DNA of 64,000 bases from positions 3,885,391-3,949,390 of the forward strand of contig NZ_AP018907.1 in the NCBI RefSeq assembly GCF_003966715.1, written 5' to 3'. Positions 45,418 through 52,699 of this stretch are shown here, piece by piece. Both the position numbers and the translations under genes were made by a program. The notes below the pieces were generated by a model, which saw nothing but the letters and a program-made list of their open reading frames with translations, made no database searches and had not been told where the DNA came from. This stretch comes from Blastochloris tepida. GTDB taxonomy: Bacteria; Pseudomonadota; Alphaproteobacteria; Rhizobiales; Xanthobacteraceae. Within the stretch, counting starts at the first letter, position 1; every line of letters begins with the position of its first letter.

Positions 45418-47214
45418 GTGTCCGCGATCGATCTTCTCCAATCGGCTGGCCATTCCCCGTTCGTCCTGGCGGTCGGGCTGTTCCTGCTGCCCTTCATCCA
45501 TGAGGACGTCGCCATCGTCGCGGCAACCCTGCTGCTGCAGGATGCGTCGGTGTCCTCGACCGTGGTCGTGCCCAGCCTGTTCTCCGGCATGGTGGCGAGC
45601 GACGCGGCGTTCTACGGGCTCGGCGTGTTCGCCGCCCGTCTGCCCTGGACGCAGAAGGTGATGGCGCGGCCGGGGCTCGACGCGGTGGCCGGGGCGCTGG
45701 AAAAGCGCATCCTGGAGACCATGCTGCTGGTGCGGCTGGTGCCCGGCCTGCTCCTGCCGTGCTTCATGACGTTCGGCGCGCGCCGCTTCTGCTTCCGCAG
45801 CTTTCTCGGCGCCTCATCGATCTTCTCGATGATCTATCTGGCGGTGGTGCTGGGGATCGCGCTGTTTGTCTGCCGCCACTGGCCGGCGGCGATCTCCGAC
45901 AGCCGGCTGATGATGGTTCTCGCCGTGCCGGTGTCGCTGGCGGTGGTCTATGCCATGCGCTGGGCGGCGACGCTGGTGGCGCCGCGCCTCGTCGCCCGCG
46001 CCAGCATCGGCGCGGCCGGCCGGTGGGATGGGGACGGGATCGGGCAGGGACTCGATCCGGAGATCGATCGGGAGCTCGACCCGGCACTCGACCGGGCGGC
46101 CGGAAGGCCGCTGCCGCCGCCGGCGGTGGCGAGCTTCCCGCGGCCGGTGGCGGCGGCCGAGCGCATCCCGCCGCTGGTGTTCTATGCGCCGCTCGCCGCC
46201 AACTGGCTGCGGCTCGCCCTTGCCTATCGCAGCTTCAGCCTGCCCACCGCCGCCAATCCGACCATCACCACCGGCGGCATGTGGGGCGAGCGCAAGAGCG
46301 AGTATCTCGCGTCGGCCGGGCCGCTCGCCCGGTCGTTCATGGCGCCGACGCTGGTGTTCGCCAAGCCGGAAGGCGCAGGCGGCCGCTGGGGCGAGGCGGC
46401 GGCGGCGCAGTGCGCGGCGGCGGGCCTGTCCTGGCCCCTGGTGCTGAAGCCCGACATCGGCTGGCAGGGCTATGGCGTGCGCGCGGTGGCCGATGCCGCG
46501 GAGTTCGGCGCGGCGCTTGCGGCCCTGCCGGCCGAGGTGCCGTTCCTGGCGCAGGCGATGTCGCCCTATCGCGGCGAGGCCGGGCTGCTCTATGCGCGCC
46601 TGCCCGGCGCGCCGCGCGGTGAAGTGGTGTCGCTCGCCATTCGCCACCACCCGGCGGTGATGGGCAATGGCCGCACCACGGTGGCCGAATTGATCGCCGC
46701 CGATCCGCGCCTGAGCTGGAAATCGGCGTGCTATCTCGGCCGCGGCGCCGGGCACCGCGGCCTGCCCGAGGCGCTCTTGCGCACGGTGCCGGCGGTGGGC
46801 GAGATCGTCACCCTGACCTTCATCGGCAGCCAGCGGGTCGGCGGCTTCTATCGCGACGGCTCGAGCCTGATCACCGCGGCGCTGGAGGCGCGCTTCGACG
46901 CCATCTCCCGCGACATGGCCGAGTTCCACTATGGCCGCTTCGACATCCGCTTCGATTCGCCGGCTGCGCTGATGTGCGGCGAGGAGTTCCAGATCATCGA
47001 GGTCAACGGCATCGGCGGCGAGGCCATCCATGTCTGGGACCCGGCGTTCGGCCTCGGCCACGTCTATCGCGAGCTGTTCCGTCAGCAGGCGCTGCTGTTC
47101 GAGATCGGCGACCGGCAGCGCCAGCGCGGCGTTCGGCCCTGCGGTACGGTCGAGCTGGTCGCGGCGCTGATGCGCCAGTCCCGGCTGATCGGCCTCTATC
47201 CGGCCTCGGAATGA
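45418..47214 (+). CDS. DedA/VTT membrane domain fused to an ATP-grasp-like domain
   Basis: A 598-residue protein. Residues ~10-190 form a DedA-like (VTT) membrane domain: FLLPFIHEDVAIVAATLLLQ, then GMVASDAAFYGLGVFAARLP, then LLVRLVPGLLLPCFMTFGAR with the conserved R-x-x-P-G. After more hydrophobic helices and an acidic linker (~205-235), the C-terminal half is ATP-grasp-like: SWPLVLKPDIGWQGYGVRAV near 338-357, FDIRFDSPAA, and FQIIEVNGIGGEAIHVWDP near 525 (metal-binding E-x-N). The start is GTG at 45418. DedA proteins carry lipids or undecaprenyl phosphate; ATP-grasp enzymes make carboxylate-amine bonds. What the fusion does is unknown. Confidence 0.82.
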   Translation: MSAIDLLQSAGHSPFVLAVGLFLLPFIHEDVAIVAATLLLQDASVSSTVVVPSLFSGMVASDAAFYGLGVFAARLPWTQKVMARPGLDAVAGALEKRILETMLLVRLVPGLLLPCFMTFGARRFCFRSFLGASSIFSMIYLAVVLGIALFVCRHWPAAISDSRLMMVLAVPVSLAVVYAMRWAATLVAPRLVARASIGAAGRWDGDGIGQGLDPEIDRELDPALDRAAGRPLPPPAVASFPRPVAAAERIPPLVFYAPLAANWLRLALAYRSFSLPTAANPTITTGGMWGERKSEYLASAGPLARSFMAPTLVFAKPEGAGGRWGEAAAAQCAAAGLSWPLVLKPDIGWQGYGVRAVADAAEFGAALAALPAEVPFLAQAMSPYRGEAGLLYARLPGAPRGEVVSLAIRHHPAVMGNGRTTVAELIAADPRLSWKSACYLGRGAGHRGLPEALLRTVPAVGEIVTLTFIGSQRVGGFYRDGSSLITAALEARFDAISRDMAEFHYGRFDIRFDSPAALMCGEEFQIIEVNGIGGEAIHVWDPAFGLGHVYRELFRQQALLFEIGDRQRQRGVRPCGTVELVAALMRQSRLIGLYPASE

Positions 47215-47694
47215 GTGTGCCCCGGCGCGCGAGGTGCGGGTCTTAGTCTGTGCGGTGAGGCGGGAAGGGTGGTGCCCCTGGCCGGTCTACCGGCTTCAGG
47301 CTAGATCAATCCGGTGCAACTGGTGGGACACCGGAAACCCGCAACGAGGGAATGCGGGTTTGCGGCCGTTTTGTCCCACCGTCCGGTCAGCTTCCCGCCA
47401 AGCCGAAAAACGAAAACCCCGCGGCTGGTGGCACAGCGCGCGGGGCTAATCGTAATGTTCCTGCCGGGCGGCGGAACGTCAGCAAAGCTAGCCGACGCGG
47501 CGGGCGCCCGCAAGAGCCTCGCCCGCCAGTCAGCGTCAATGACGATCCCCACCCCTATGGCCCCGACATCCCCGGCCGAGTAGGATCGTCCAGGCTTGGG
47601 TACGGCTGGGCTGCTTTCAGCACCGAGGAGCGCCTAATCGGCATCTTCGGGTTGCGCAAGAATGCGGTCGCTGCCCTTCTTGCGGAGGCGCGTC
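47215..47694. other. Left end of the integrated element: attL, nested hairpins, no clear gene
   Basis: About 480 bp. It includes attL (47270-47285). It also has a nested hairpin: outer arms GGTGGGACA (47322-47330) and TGTCCCACC (47372-47380), inner arms AAACCCGCA (47335-47343) and TGCGGGTTT (47353-47361). A further stem CCCCGCG/CGCGGGG lies near 47420-47445. A frame ending STEERLIGIFGLRKNAVAAL at 47702 overlaps the next gene but has no good start, so I do not call it. Confidence 0.5.
47270..47285. other. attL: 16-bp core shared with the tRNA-Leu 3' end
   Basis: TGGTGCCCCTGGCCGG is identical to 58402-58417, the CCA end, acceptor strand and part of the T-arm of tRNA-Leu. It is the displaced fragment of the original tRNA 3' end left by site-specific integration. 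The two copies are direct repeats bounding ~11.1 kb that contains the integrase. Confidence 0.9.
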
Positions 47695-48579
47695 ATGGCT
47701 GACGCTGCCCTCCGGACGTTCTCAAGCCTGACAGCCTCGACGCTCTACAACCACATCAACGCGGCGCGCTCGCCCGACCAGCTCGACAACCTTTGCAGTG
47801 CCCTCTGGCGCCATCAGGGCAAGGGCGAGATCAGCTACGACGAAGCGGTCTTCCTCGAATCGGCGATCGGCAAGCGCCGGCCTTGGCGTCCGTCCGGCAT
47901 GAAGATCGGCCCGCTTCGCGGCCGCATCGGATCGATCTTTGAGGAGCCGCGCAAGCCGCATCGCTCGCATGACCGCAAGGCGTCGCGCGAGCGCCGCAGA
48001 ATGCTCGGCGGCTCGGGGGCGATTCCGCCGCATCTGCGCGCCCTGTTCACCGAGGGCGAGCGCGCCGTGCTGGCCATCATCGCTGGCGAAGTGAAGCACC
48101 ACGGTCAATGCGATCTGCCGATCGACAAGATCGCCGCGCTCGCCGGCTGCTGCCGCACCACCGTGCAGAACGCGCTGAATGAGGCGCGCCGCGGAGGCCT
48201 GATCAGGATCACCGTGCGTCCGCAGCGTGGGCGCAAGAACCTGCCGAACGTCGTGGAGATCATCTCTCGCGAGTGGATGACGTGGCTTCGGCGAGGCCCC
48301 ACCGCACACCGGCCCAATAGGGTCCAAAATACCAAAATAGTGAACCCCTCGAAGAACATAGATATAAAAAAATACCAGCGCAAAAGCGAAGCGACAGCGG
48401 CAGCAGCGCAAGGGGCATTCGATGAAGGGCCGGGGCGATGTTCGCCTCCAAGGTCACACCGTGAGGTTGCCGCCAGCGGGGCGAAGAACAGAGGTTGCTC
48501 ATCCCCAACCCACTCCGCGCCGCTCTCCAAGCGGTCGACCCGGCCGTTGGGTCCTTCCCCCGCCAGGGCGTGCGAGTAA
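47695..48579 (+). CDS. Winged-helix protein of the element, possible replication or control protein
   Basis: A 294-residue protein. Residues ~100-215 hold a winged-helix-type domain: LFTEGERAVLAIIAGEVKHH, then IDKIAALAGCCRTTVQNALN (helix-turn-helix) and ARRGGLIRITVRPQRG. Similar proteins appear near plasmid or phage replication modules in Hyphomicrobiales. The C-terminal ~80 residues after NIDIKKYQRK are low complexity and Ser/Arg/Pro-rich. They are encoded partly by the most AT-rich stretch of the element (about 48318-48395), so an origin may overlap this part. The start at 47695 has a GGAGG site. Its function is not proven. Confidence 0.6.
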   Translation: MADAALRTFSSLTASTLYNHINAARSPDQLDNLCSALWRHQGKGEISYDEAVFLESAIGKRRPWRPSGMKIGPLRGRIGSIFEEPRKPHRSHDRKASRERRRMLGGSGAIPPHLRALFTEGERAVLAIIAGEVKHHGQCDLPIDKIAALAGCCRTTVQNALNEARRGGLIRITVRPQRGRKNLPNVVEIISREWMTWLRRGPTAHRPNRVQNTKIVNPSKNIDIKKYQRKSEATAAAAQGAFDEGPGRCSPPRSHREVAASGAKNRGCSSPTHSAPLSKRSTRPLGPSPARACE

Positions 48580-48651
48580 TTCGAACCCCATGACCTCGCT
48601 ACAGGAAGGCGATTTAGCAAGTAAACTCCGAGGCTTGAGGCAGGCTTAGCC

Positions 48652-49185
48652 ATGCAGGAAACGCAAGGCTTACCGCTTGGATACCGCCCGGCAGCAATGC
48701 CCGAGACGGTCTCCAAGCGCGCCTTCGCCGACCTCATAGGCGTGACGCAGGGCCGGGTGTCGCAGATGATCAAGGCCGGCTTGCCGGTCGAGCCCAACGC
48801 CCGCATCCACGTTGCGAAGGGCCGTGCGTGGGTGCGCGACAACATCGACACCAACCGCCGCCGTGCCAGCCTCGGCGAGGATGACGATCTCCGCGCCCCC
48901 ACCCCGCGCTCGACCCGTGACGCCGCCGAGGCGGAAATTGCCCTGCTGAAGGCCGGCCGCCTCGCCGGCAATCTGATTGACCGCAAGGCCACGCTCCGCA
49001 CCATCGAGACCCGTGCCCGCCAGGAGCGCGACGCCTGGATCGGCTGGGTGAATCGCGCCGCGCCCGAGCTCGCCCGCCTGCCGGCCGGCGATCTCGCCGC
49101 CATGGTGGCGGCGCTGGACCGCCTGGTGCGCGACCAGCTCGCCGCGCTCGCCGCCATGCCGCTGGACGGGCTCGACCATGACTGA
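48652..49185 (+). CDS. Phage terminase small subunit-like (Nu1-type) protein
   Basis: A 177-residue protein. The N-terminal winged helix (SKRAFADLIGVTQGRVSQMI, then KAGLPVEPNARIHVAKGRAW) is like the Nu1 DNA-binding domain. A helical region (RDAAEAEIALLKAGRLAGNL) and a long helical tail containing RARQERDAWIGWVNRAAPEL follow. Small terminases recognise the packaging site on phage or satellite DNA. Its stop overlaps the large-subunit start by 8 bp, the usual arrangement for this pair. The ATG at 48652 is used; a later ATG at 48697 is possible. Confidence 0.75.
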   Translation: MQETQGLPLGYRPAAMPETVSKRAFADLIGVTQGRVSQMIKAGLPVEPNARIHVAKGRAWVRDNIDTNRRRASLGEDDDLRAPTPRSTRDAAEAEIALLKAGRLAGNLIDRKATLRTIETRARQERDAWIGWVNRAAPELARLPAGDLAAMVAALDRLVRDQLAALAAMPLDGLDHD

Positions 49186-50989
49186 CCTCGACGCCCTGAC
49201 TGCCGAGTTGGTCGATGCCGCCTGGCGCCGCGGCCTCGCCCCCGAACCGCAGCTCACCGTGTCGGAATGGGCCGACCGTCACCGCATGCTGCCCACCGCC
49301 AACGCCGAGCCCGGCCCGTGGCGCACCGCGCGCGTGCCGTACCTGAAGGACATCATGGACGCGCTGTCGGTATCCTCGCCGGTCGAGCGCGTGGTGTTCA
49401 TGAAGGGCGCCCAGACCGGCGGCACCGAAGCCGGCCTCAACGCCATCGGTTATTGGATCGCCCACGCCCCCGGCCTCATCCTTGCGGTGTGGCCGTCGAT
49501 CGACATGGTCCGCCGCAACTCGCGCACCCGCATCGATCCCCTGATCGAGGGCACGCCCGAGCTGCGCCGCAAGATCGCCACGCCCCGCGCCAAGGACCCC
49601 GGCAACACCGTGGCGCTGAAGGAATTCCCCGGCGGCGCCCTGGTGATGACCGGCGCCAACTCCGCCACCGGCCTGCGCTCGACCCCGGCGCGCTATCTCA
49701 TGTTGGACGAGGTCGACGCCTTCCCGGCCGACGCCGACGACGAAGGCGACCCGGTGGCGCTCGCCGTGCAGCGCACCGTGACGTTCCGCGGCCGCCGCAA
49801 GATTCTCATGATCAGCACGCCGACGCTGGCCGGCGTGTCGCGCATCGAGAAGGCATTCGCCGAGAGCGATCAGCGCCGCTTCCATGTGCCGTGCCCGCAC
49901 TGCGGCACGTTCCAGGTGCTGGAATGGCGCGGCATCGCATGGCCCGAAGGCGAACCCGCCCGCGCCTTCTACGCCTGCCAGACCTGCGGCGGGGTGATCG
50001 AGGAGCACGACAAGCCGGCGCTGCTCTCAGCCGGCGAATGGCGCGCCACCGCGCCGGGTGACGGCCGCACCGCCGGCTTCCACCTGTCGGCGCTCTATTC
50101 GCCGTTCGAGAGCTGGGGTGAGATCGCGATCGACTTCCTTGCCTCGCGAAAAGACCCGACCCGGCTCAAGACCTGGACCAACCTCAAGCTCGGCGAGCCG
50201 TTCGAGGATCGCGACACCGCCCCGCTGGCGCCCGACACCCTCCAGGCCCGTGCCGAGGACTGGGGCGAGCTGCTGCCCGATGGCGTCGCAATCGTCACCG
50301 CCGGGGTCGACGTGCAGGACACCTGGCTGGCCATCGAGATTGTCGGCTGGGGGCTCGGCGAGGAATCGTGGTCGCTGGCCTATGAGGCGATCCACGGCGA
50401 CACTGCGCGGCCTGAGGTGTGGGACGCCCTCGACAGGCTGCTGGCGCAGCGCTTCCCACACCGTCGCGACGTGCCGCCACTGCCGATCGCCGCCGTGGCG
50501 ATCGATTCGGGCGGGCACCGCACCGGCGAGGTGATGACGTTTTCGGCCGCCCGGCTCAATCGCCGGGTCTGGGCCATCAAGGGCCGCGGCGGTCCCGGCG
50601 TGCCGCCGTGGCCGAAGCGCCCGCCCAAGGCCCGCCGCGCTGCGCTGGCGCCGGTTCACATCGTCGGCGTCGACAGCATCAAGTCGACGCTGTTCGCCCG
50701 CCTGCGGGCTGGCGAGCCCGAGGGCGCCGGCGCCTGCCACTTCCCGGCCGATCGCGATTACGCCTGGTTCGGCGAGCTGGTCGCCGAGCGCGCCGTGCGC
50801 AAGTACACCCGCGGCGTGGCGCGTCTGGAGTGGGTGAAGGATGCCGGGGTGCGAAACGAAGGGCTCGACACCCGCGTCTATGCCACCGCCGCGCTGCATG
50901 GCCTCTACGCCGCCGGCTGGCGCCTGACCGACCTTGCCGTCCGCATCAAAGAGGCGCCGAGGCCGCGCCGCAGCCGCCACCGGCCGTGA
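49178..50989 (+). CDS. Phage terminase large subunit, GpA family
   Basis: A 603-residue packaging motor. The ATPase part has TVSEWADRHRMLPTANAEPG, a Walker A variant KGAQTGGTEAG, and Walker B YLMLDEVDAFP, followed by the SAT-like coupling motif MISTPTLAG. A zinc-ribbon-like insert has CPHCG and CQTCG pairs. The nuclease part has the acidic motifs AGVDVQDTWLAIE and AVAIDSGGHRT. The GpA family (lambda-like) usually makes cos ends, so an element-specific cos site may exist, though I could not locate one. The 3' end faces hicB, with a 55-bp gap. Confidence 0.93.
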   Translation: MTDLDALTAELVDAAWRRGLAPEPQLTVSEWADRHRMLPTANAEPGPWRTARVPYLKDIMDALSVSSPVERVVFMKGAQTGGTEAGLNAIGYWIAHAPGLILAVWPSIDMVRRNSRTRIDPLIEGTPELRRKIATPRAKDPGNTVALKEFPGGALVMTGANSATGLRSTPARYLMLDEVDAFPADADDEGDPVALAVQRTVTFRGRRKILMISTPTLAGVSRIEKAFAESDQRRFHVPCPHCGTFQVLEWRGIAWPEGEPARAFYACQTCGGVIEEHDKPALLSAGEWRATAPGDGRTAGFHLSALYSPFESWGEIAIDFLASRKDPTRLKTWTNLKLGEPFEDRDTAPLAPDTLQARAEDWGELLPDGVAIVTAGVDVQDTWLAIEIVGWGLGEESWSLAYEAIHGDTARPEVWDALDRLLAQRFPHRRDVPPLPIAAVAIDSGGHRTGEVMTFSAARLNRRVWAIKGRGGPGVPPWPKRPPKARRAALAPVHIVGVDSIKSTLFARLRAGEPEGAGACHFPADRDYAWFGELVAERAVRKYTRGVARLEWVKDAGVRNEGLDTRVYATAALHGLYAAGWRLTDLAVRIKEAPRPRRSRHRP

Positions 50990-51044
50990 TCCGGTCGAAG
51001 TTCCTTGGGCAATGACCACCAAGCGGCAAATTTGCCGCTTGGTC

Positions 51045-51299
51045 TCACTCGGCGGCCGAGAGAATCGTGCCGCCGAGGTGCCGCGAGGGTGCCGGCACCT
51101 CGCGGCCAAGGTCGTGGGCGGCTTCGATCCAGGCGCGAATCGCGTCTTGGACGTTGACGATCGCCTCTTCCGGCGTCTCGCCGTCGCTCATGCAGCCGGG
51201 CAGGTCCGGCACGATCGCCGCGAAGCCGCCGCCGTCCGCCTCAGACAGCGGCTCGACCACCACCGGGTATTCAAGACGGGTCGGGTCATTGCGGGTCAT
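51045..51299 (-). CDS. hicB: HicB-family antitoxin
   Basis: An 84-residue protein with the degenerate RNase-H-like HicB fold: LEYPVVVEPLSEADGGGFAA, then IVPDLPGCMSDGETPEEAIV (the P-D-L-P-G-C motif is diagnostic), then NVQDAIRAWIEAAHDLGREV. It lacks a separate C-terminal DNA-binding domain, so regulation probably comes from the XRE protein encoded upstream in the same operon. It overlaps hicA by 14 bp. Confidence 0.88.
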   Translation of the reverse strand: MTRNDPTRLEYPVVVEPLSEADGGGFAAIVPDLPGCMSDGETPEEAIVNVQDAIRAWIEAAHDLGREVPAPSRHLGGTILSAAE

Positions 51300-51537
51300 G
51301 GGCCTTCCTCACGGCGTCGACGAACGCCACCAGCCTGCGAATATATACCGGCTTGATCGGCCGCTTGTAGGGCACGGTGAGAATCACCGGTACCGCCGGG
51401 TGGGCGACCTTGTAGTGCGAGCTGCCGCCGCGGGCTGCCTCGCAGGTAATGCCGTGCTCGCGGCATAGCGCCTCGACGTCCTCGATGCGCCAATCGCCCT
51501 GCGGATTGCCGCGCATCTGTTCCAGGCGCTTGCTCAC
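51286..51537 (-). CDS. hicA: HicA-family mRNA interferase toxin
   Basis: An 83-residue toxin with a dsRNA-binding-like fold. The N-terminal helix ends in RIEDVEALCREHGITCEAAR. The catalytic His41 is in GGSSHYKVAHP, followed by a strand ILTVPYKRPIKPVYIRRLVA. HicA proteins cleave mRNA when not bound by HicB. This copy is slightly longer than E. coli HicA. The start overlaps the XRE stop (ATGA) and its stop region overlaps hicB, so all three are coupled. Confidence 0.88.
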   Translation of the reverse strand: MSKRLEQMRGNPQGDWRIEDVEALCREHGITCEAARGGSSHYKVAHPAVPVILTVPYKRPIKPVYIRRLVAFVDAVRKAHDPQ

Positions 51538-51794
51538 GCGGGTCGATCCTTCTTCAGCCGCACGCCCGGCCCGCCGCCGTTCTCGGCGATGAACTCGACG
51601 CCAGCCTCTTCGAGGGCGCGCTGAACCGCCGCGACATTGTTCGCCATACCAGCGGCTGGCCCTACGCTGGCCTCCATTCGACGAAGTGTGGCGATCGAGA
51701 CCTTGGACCTCTCCGCCAAGTCCGTTTGAGCCATCCCCACCAGCGAGCGGGCAGCGGCGATCTGGCGCCCTGTGACCTGAGTTAAATCGCTCAC
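51534..51794 (-). CDS. XRE-family repressor heading the hicAB operon
   Basis: An 86-residue protein that is little more than one Cro/CI-type helix-turn-helix: TGRQIAAARSLVGMAQTDLA, then ERSKVSIATLRRMEASVG. The tail (VQRALEEAGVEFIAENGGGP) is the typical short dimer end of such regulators. The start is a GTG at 51794. It is the first gene of a leftward three-gene operon and faces rightward genes across an 80-bp gap with an inverted operator, as a lysogeny-type or satellite master repressor would. It may regulate hicAB as well as the element's rightward genes. Confidence 0.85.
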   Translation of the reverse strand: MSDLTQVTGRQIAAARSLVGMAQTDLAERSKVSIATLRRMEASVGPAAGMANNVAAVQRALEEAGVEFIAENGGGPGVRLKKDRPA

Positions 51795-51796
51795 TT

Positions 51797-51840
51797 TGAT
51801 ATGAACCTATTGACCGACGTTATTTGAGCTGTTTATATCA
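51797..51840. promoter_or_regulatory. Divergent operator/promoter between the XRE gene and the rightward genes
   Basis: Inverted arms TGATATGAAC (51797-51806) and GTTTATATCA (51831-51840) match at 9 of 10 positions, 24 bp apart. A rightward promoter lies between and over them: TTGACC at 51810-51815, a 17-bp spacer, TTATAT at 51833-51838. The right arm covers the -10 box, so a bound repressor should block it. This is an AT-rich island within GC-rich DNA. Confidence 0.65.
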
Positions 51841-51873
51841 TTGTGCATTCAAACGCTCAATGGAGCAACACCA

Positions 51874-52158
51874 ATGCCGAACACCACCGTTTCGGCTGCC
51901 GGCGGAGCTATGCCCGCGGCCAGCCAAGAGACCAACGAGGCGACCAAGCTGGGGTCGCTGATTGGCGCATTAGACGCCCTGCATAAGGCCCAGCACCTCG
52001 CCGAACTGCTCTACTTGGCCGGCGAAGGTCTTATGCGTGTCGACAGGGAGGTCGGAGAAGCCGTCATGACCGGCGTCGGCGCCCTCAAGGACAATCTCGA
52101 AGAAGTTGATGCGCTCCTCGAAGAGCTGCACGAGCGCGAGAGGGGGGACGCGGAATGA
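51874..52158 (+). CDS. Small helical protein of the element, function unknown
   Basis: A 94-residue acidic protein, mostly helical (LGSLIGALDALHKAQHLAEL, then LYLAGEGLMRVDREVGEAVM). It resembles small phage early proteins that I cannot assign. The ATG at 51874 has a GGAG site; the open frame extends to 51841 with a non-ATG codon. It is the first rightward gene after the XRE operator, and overlaps the next gene by ATGA. Confidence 0.7.
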   Translation: MPNTTVSAAGGAMPAASQETNEATKLGSLIGALDALHKAQHLAELLYLAGEGLMRVDREVGEAVMTGVGALKDNLEEVDALLEELHERERGDAE

Positions 52159-52430
52159 CCGAACAGGAAACAGAAGCTGCGGCAGAAGCCTGCACGCCAT
52201 TCGAAATCTCCTGCGAGATGGAAGACGATCTCGACGAATTGAGAGCGCTGGCCATGGCTCTCGACCTCATGGCCATGGGTATGTCGACCGACGAAAAGGA
52301 CGAAGATTCGGTCCCGATCGGACATATCGCTCGGAGGATGAAGAGATTGGTCGAAGCAGTAGAGGAACGGCGCGAGCAGCTTTTCAAAATGCTCCACCCT
52401 CGCCGACATGAACTGGAGGGCTCGGCATGA
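52155..52430 (+). CDS. Small acidic protein of the element, function unknown
   Basis: A 91-residue protein, strongly acidic at the start, with helices (LDELRALAMALDLMAMGMST, then IARRMKRLVEAVEERREQLF). It overlaps its neighbours on both sides by ATGA, so it is translationally coupled. Its family is not recognised. Confidence 0.7.
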   Translation: MTEQETEAAAEACTPFEISCEMEDDLDELRALAMALDLMAMGMSTDEKDEDSVPIGHIARRMKRLVEAVEERREQLFKMLHPRRHELEGSA

Positions 52431-52552
52431 CCCCGGAACCGATTTTCGCCGTTGCTCTGGTGTCCTGCGCCATCTCGCTCGCTGCCGGGTTCGCCCTCGG
52501 CCGGCTGACGCTGCCGGATAGCCGAGGCGCCTACGCCAGGCCGTGGCGCTAA
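52427..52552 (+). CDS. 41-residue single-pass membrane peptide
   Basis: A short gene starting at the ATGA overlap with the upstream stop (52428-52430). It encodes MTPEPIFAVALVSCAISLAA followed by GFALGRLTLPDSRG and ends RPWR. One membrane helix with a basic C-terminus is evident. Size and coupling suggest a real small gene; a holin-like or regulatory membrane role is only a guess. Confidence 0.5.
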   Translation: MTPEPIFAVALVSCAISLAAGFALGRLTLPDSRGAYARPWR

Positions 52553-52602
52553 GCACCCGCCGCGGTTCCAGACGGAGCGCTGCTGATCGGCACGATGCAA
52601 AG

Positions 52603-52688
52603 CGCCCGCCACAATAAAACGCTCACGCTCGATCGTTTGCTTGTGGCGGGCGTCGAGACCTGATAAAACGATCACACCCGATCGTTTT
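52603..52688. promoter_or_regulatory. Nested palindromes: two operator-like copies and a hairpin
   Basis: Copy 2 (52665-52688) has perfect 9-bp arms AAAACGATC and GATCGTTTT around ACACCC. Copy 1 (52616-52639) has AAAACGCTC and GATCGTTTG around ACGCTC, 49 bp away. Copy 1 is itself enclosed by a 12-bp inverted repeat, CGCCCGCCACAA (52603-52614) and TTGTGGCGGGCG (52641-52652). The next gene (52700, HTH protein) starts 11 bp after copy 2, so autorepression is likely. Confidence 0.7.
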
Positions 52689-52699
52689 AGAGGCGCGCC

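Noticed and set aside
47270..47285. A second tRNA-Leu gene at the left end
   Set aside because: Only the last 16 bases of the tRNA are present, without D-arm or anticodon arm; it is the attL remnant.
47352..47702. A 116-codon frame ahead of the winged-helix gene
   Set aside because: It begins inside the attL-proximal hairpins, has no ribosome site, and only the last ~30 residues look protein-like.
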